From positions 1 through 8,771 of the forward strand of contig CALQJV010000033.1 of the NCBI GenBank assembly GCA_943330985.1: 8,771 nt of DNA, written 5' to 3'. Below the pieces are notes generated by a model. That model did no database searches. It saw nothing but the letters and a program-made list of their open reading frames with translations, and was not told where the DNA came from. The DNA comes from Chitinophaga pinensis (GTDB taxonomy: Bacteria > Bacteroidota > Bacteroidia > M30B66). Made by a program: the position numbers and the translations under genes. Below are positions 6,623-8,771 of this stretch, piece after piece (the first letter of the stretch is position 1; each line of letters begins with the position of its first letter).

Positions 6623-6793
6623 TTAGGCGGAATAGTATTCAGGGGTTTTCAACAATTGTTCATTAACAAGTTTACTGCAAACATAATCAAGTGCTATGTG
6701 CAAACCATCAAATTTGAAAGAGTAATCAAGCTGTTTAACACGGGTAGAAATTACACGTAAATTGATTACAGATTCTAAAATATTGATGCTCAT
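6623..6793 (-). CDS. Small hypothetical protein, possible partner of the membrane protein
   Basis: 56-residue ORF from ATG 6793 to the stop at 6623, ending 12 nt before the three-helix membrane protein. The frame stays open upstream to 6916, but that part lies antisense to the signal-peptide region of the FG-GAP gene, so the shorter start is preferred. The sequence looks like a soluble, mostly helical protein with alternating charged and hydrophobic residues (NLRVISTRVKQLDYSFKFDG, then ALDYVCSKLVNEQLL) and a PEYYSA end. No signal peptide, membrane helix or known domain is seen. The start lies antisense to the first codons of the divergent FG-GAP gene, which weakens the case; the normal-looking composition and tight spacing to the next gene support it. 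No function is assigned. Confidence 0.45.
   Translation of the reverse strand: MSINILESVINLRVISTRVKQLDYSFKFDGLHIALDYVCSKLVNEQLLKTPEYYSA
6678..6712 (-). promoter_or_regulatory. Possible promoter for the three-helix membrane protein
   Basis: On the minus strand an exact TAnnTTTG box (TATGTTTG, 6685-6678) lies 23 nt downstream of TTTG (6712-6709); another TTTG (6704-6701) is 15 nt away. The 23-nt spacing is at the long end of what is reported for Flavobacterium. The leader to the ATG at 6610 would be about 60 nt. The box is inside the 56-residue ORF, so it could serve the membrane protein alone. Confidence 0.35.
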
Positions 6794-8771
6794 GAATGGA
6801 AGTTCACACACCACATCGGCTCCAAATACACAAATTAGGAACCCAAAATCAAAAATCGTTCTGTTTTTCTTCCTGCTTTTTAGTTTAAACGGATTCTCCC
6901 AAGAAATCTGCGACAACGGAATTGATGATGATGGAGATAATTTAGTAGATGTTTTTGATCCCGATTGCCCTTGCGATAATCAAACGCTTCTTTGTCAACC
7001 CTCTTGTGAATATGCAGTTCCGGGAGGCCCATTAAATTTTACAACTCAATGGACGAGCGAGGAAATCGTTCCTAATTACCAAACCCCACTTGTTGCAGAT
7101 ATCGATAATGACGATGTGCCCGAAGTGGTGATAATGTCGAGCAATGGTTTGGTTACATCAGATCCAAGAAGATCAAAAGATTTACTAGTTATAAGCGGGG
7201 CGACAGGCGCAACCGAACTCACAATCACTACCCCATTTATGGCTTGGGTTGGTCCCAATCCTATAGCAATTGCTGATATAGATGGGGACGGATTTGGTGA
7301 AATATTCATAGCATCTATTGATCATACCGATAACGCCTTGGCGGATCGCCGATACCTATACTGTTACGAACATACCGGAGCGCTTAAATGGAAATCGAAT
7401 GTGCAGTATGGGTATGCAGGAACCGCTCGTTTTGGAAGCTCTTTGGGACTAGCTGATTTTAATTATGATGGCATTCCCGAAGTGTATGTGTACAATCAGG
7501 TTTTTAATGCATTAACTGGAGTTTTTCTTGTTGAAGGGGGTGTTGCGGGCGGCAAAGCAATCATGACCAACCAACCTTGGGGCGATGTTGCAAACCCGAT
7601 CGCGGCTAATTTAACAACCAATGCTGGATTGGAATTGGCATGCGGAAATACGGTTTACAATGTTACCATTACCAATGCCAACGGAACTTCGGGAAATTCC
7701 ATGAGCCCCATTGTATTACCACTTTTTGCTGACGGTTATACCTCGTTGGCCGATATCGATTTGGATGGGAATCTCGATTTAGTTGTAGCCTCAGAAGGAT
7801 CTACTGCAACCTTGTATGTTTGGAATCCGGGCAATGGTTCTCCTTATTTGATCGCATCCACAACGCTCGCTAACACCGGAGGAAATTGGATTGGGGTTCC
7901 ATTTATTGGCGATATGGACAAAGATTGCCAACCCGAAATTGGTGTCACACGTTCGCGCCGCGTTTATGCTTTAGATTACGATGGATCTGCAACGCTTGCT
8001 TCCAAATGGACGCTGGTAACAACGGATGCATCTGGATTTACTGGTATTACCATGTTCGATTTTAACCAAGATGGGACACAAGAATTGGTGTACCGCGATG
8101 AATCCAATTTGAGAATTATTGATGGAAGCGGAAGTACTCCAGTTACCGTTGGAACAAACCCCTGCAGTTCTGGAACCGGTGCCGAAATGCCCGTTGTGGC
8201 CGATGTTGATGGCGACGGTCAAGCCGAGATCTGCGTGAGTTGCGCTACAAGCGGGGTATCATTGGGGAAAATAAATGTCTTTTCGGCTGCCGACCAAGCT
8301 TGGGCTCCTTGCCGTAGTATCTGGAATCAATACAATTACTTCAATGTTAACATCAATAATAATTTAAGTATTCCTCTGCAGCAGCAACAGCATCAAGTAT
8401 TATTAAGCACCGTAACGTGTCCTTATTTTACATGTAGCGAAAACCGACCTTTCAACAGCTTTCTAACACAAGCTACATTTCTAACTCAAGAAGGCTGTCC
8501 TGTTTACCCTGCTTCCGATGTTGCGCTATCCATACAAAACAATACGTGTAACGGTTCAGCTCAATACGATCTTTCATTAGTTATTGAAAACGTAGGAGCG
8601 GCTCCTTCCGATTCAGGTTATCCTATTCGTTTTTACGCAGGCAACCCATTCAGTTCGGCCGCTACGCCAATAACGGTGTTAACCGGCCCCAATGCAACAG
8701 CCCAAACTTTAAATCCTGGAGCAACAGAAACTATTTCGTATTCTCTCGATATTGCCGCTCTTCCCAAACCA
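6786..8771 (+). CDS. Secreted FG-GAP/VCBS repeat protein, N-terminal part (C-terminus beyond the window)
   Basis: The first 662 codons of a large exported protein; the frame is open to the right edge. From ATG 6786 (or 6792) there is a long polar n-region, a hydrophobic stretch KIVLFFFLLFSLNGFSQ (23-39) and a likely cleavage near Gln39. Next comes the acidic, Cys-containing CDNGIDDDGDNLVD motif (42-55), probably a calcium loop, and more cysteines (61, 63, 70, 74). Seven DxDxDG-type repeats follow at about residues 105, 164, 224, 323, 376, 425 and 473, typical of FG-GAP/VCBS blades and suggesting a seven-bladed propeller. A Bacteroidota module WAPCRSIWNQYNYFNVNIN...IP starts at 506, and a CARDB-like beta-sandwich near 578. 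Such proteins are usually surface or secreted type IX cargo with a C-terminal sorting domain, which cannot be checked here. No enzymatic domain is seen. Target and function are unknown. Confidence 0.92.
   Translation, partial: MLMNGSSHTTSAPNTQIRNPKSKIVLFFFLLFSLNGFSQEICDNGIDDDGDNLVDVFDPDCPCDNQTLLCQPSCEYAVPGGPLNFTTQWTSEEIVPNYQTPLVADIDNDDVPEVVIMSSNGLVTSDPRRSKDLLVISGATGATELTITTPFMAWVGPNPIAIADIDGDGFGEIFIASIDHTDNALADRRYLYCYEHTGALKWKSNVQYGYAGTARFGSSLGLADFNYDGIPEVYVYNQVFNALTGVFLVEGGVAGGKAIMTNQPWGDVANPIAANLTTNAGLELACGNTVYNVTITNANGTSGNSMSPIVLPLFADGYTSLADIDLDGNLDLVVASEGSTATLYVWNPGNGSPYLIASTTLANTGGNWIGVPFIGDMDKDCQPEIGVTRSRRVYALDYDGSATLASKWTLVTTDASGFTGITMFDFNQDGTQELVYRDESNLRIIDGSGSTPVTVGTNPCSSGTGAEMPVVADVDGDGQAEICVSCATSGVSLGKINVFSAADQAWAPCRSIWNQYNYFNVNINNNLSIPLQQQQHQVLLSTVTCPYFTCSENRPFNSFLTQATFLTQEGCPVYPASDVALSIQNNTCNGSAQYDLSLVIENVGAAPSDSGYPIRFYAGNPFSSAATPITVLTGPNATAQTLNPGATETISYSLDIAALPKP

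Noticed and set aside
6623..6916. Longer 97-codon version of the 56-residue ORF
   Set aside because: The extra N-terminal part is antisense to the well-supported signal peptide of the FG-GAP gene; only the portion from 6793 is kept as a candidate.
7076..8222. Minus-strand open frames at 7076-7309 and 7971-8222
   Set aside because: They are antisense to the FG-GAP repeats, which are clearly coding on the plus strand.

Overview
The window looks like chromosomal DNA of a Bacteroidota bacterium, probably a gliding or type IX secreting member of the Flavobacteriia/Sphingobacteriia/Cytophagia. The evidence is a PorW/SprE-type lipoprotein, an AtpZ plus AtpI-like pair, TAnnTTTG-type -7 boxes, AT-rich leaders without strong Shine-Dalgarno sequences, and a large FG-GAP surface protein carrying the Bacteroidota CDNGIDDDGD motif. 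Both edges cut through genes. I saw no mobile element, CRISPR array, rRNA or tRNA.

Positions 1-5096 form a minus-strand block, in transcription order: sprE/porW (lipoprotein of the type IX secretion and gliding machinery), a bactofilin, atpZ, a four-helix AtpI-like membrane protein, and a class A penicillin-binding protein. The PBP leaves the left edge just before its transpeptidase active site. The genes are tightly packed: bactofilin and atpZ overlap by 47 nt, atpZ and the AtpI-like gene by 1 nt. A good -33/-7 promoter candidate precedes bactofilin, and an exact -7 box precedes sprE. AtpZ and AtpI-like genes usually head the F-type ATP synthase operon; here a peptidoglycan synthase follows where atpB would be expected.

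Positions 5220-6249 are divergent from sprE: a membrane-anchored M23 peptidase with a complete metal site, and 10 nt later a very basic 46-residue ORF. This short plus-strand unit converges on a minus-strand pair (6793-6260) of a 56-residue ORF and a three-helix membrane protein of unknown function. A weak stem-loop sits at the convergence.

From 6786 to the right edge runs the first 662 codons of a secreted FG-GAP/VCBS protein. It has a signal peptide, an acidic CDNGIDDDGD motif, seven DxDxDG-type repeats that suggest a seven-bladed propeller, a WNQ...NVNIN...IP module and the start of a CARDB-like domain. It is a plausible cargo of the secretion system to which SprE/PorW belongs, but its C-terminal sorting domain, if present, is outside the window.

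The theme is the cell envelope: peptidoglycan synthesis and hydrolysis, a cytoskeletal scaffold, type IX secretion and a probable surface protein. Nothing here is clearly an undescribed system. The points most worth a second look are the ATP-synthase accessory genes followed by a PBP, the TTG start of sprE, and the small-gene pair overlapping the start of the FG-GAP gene.
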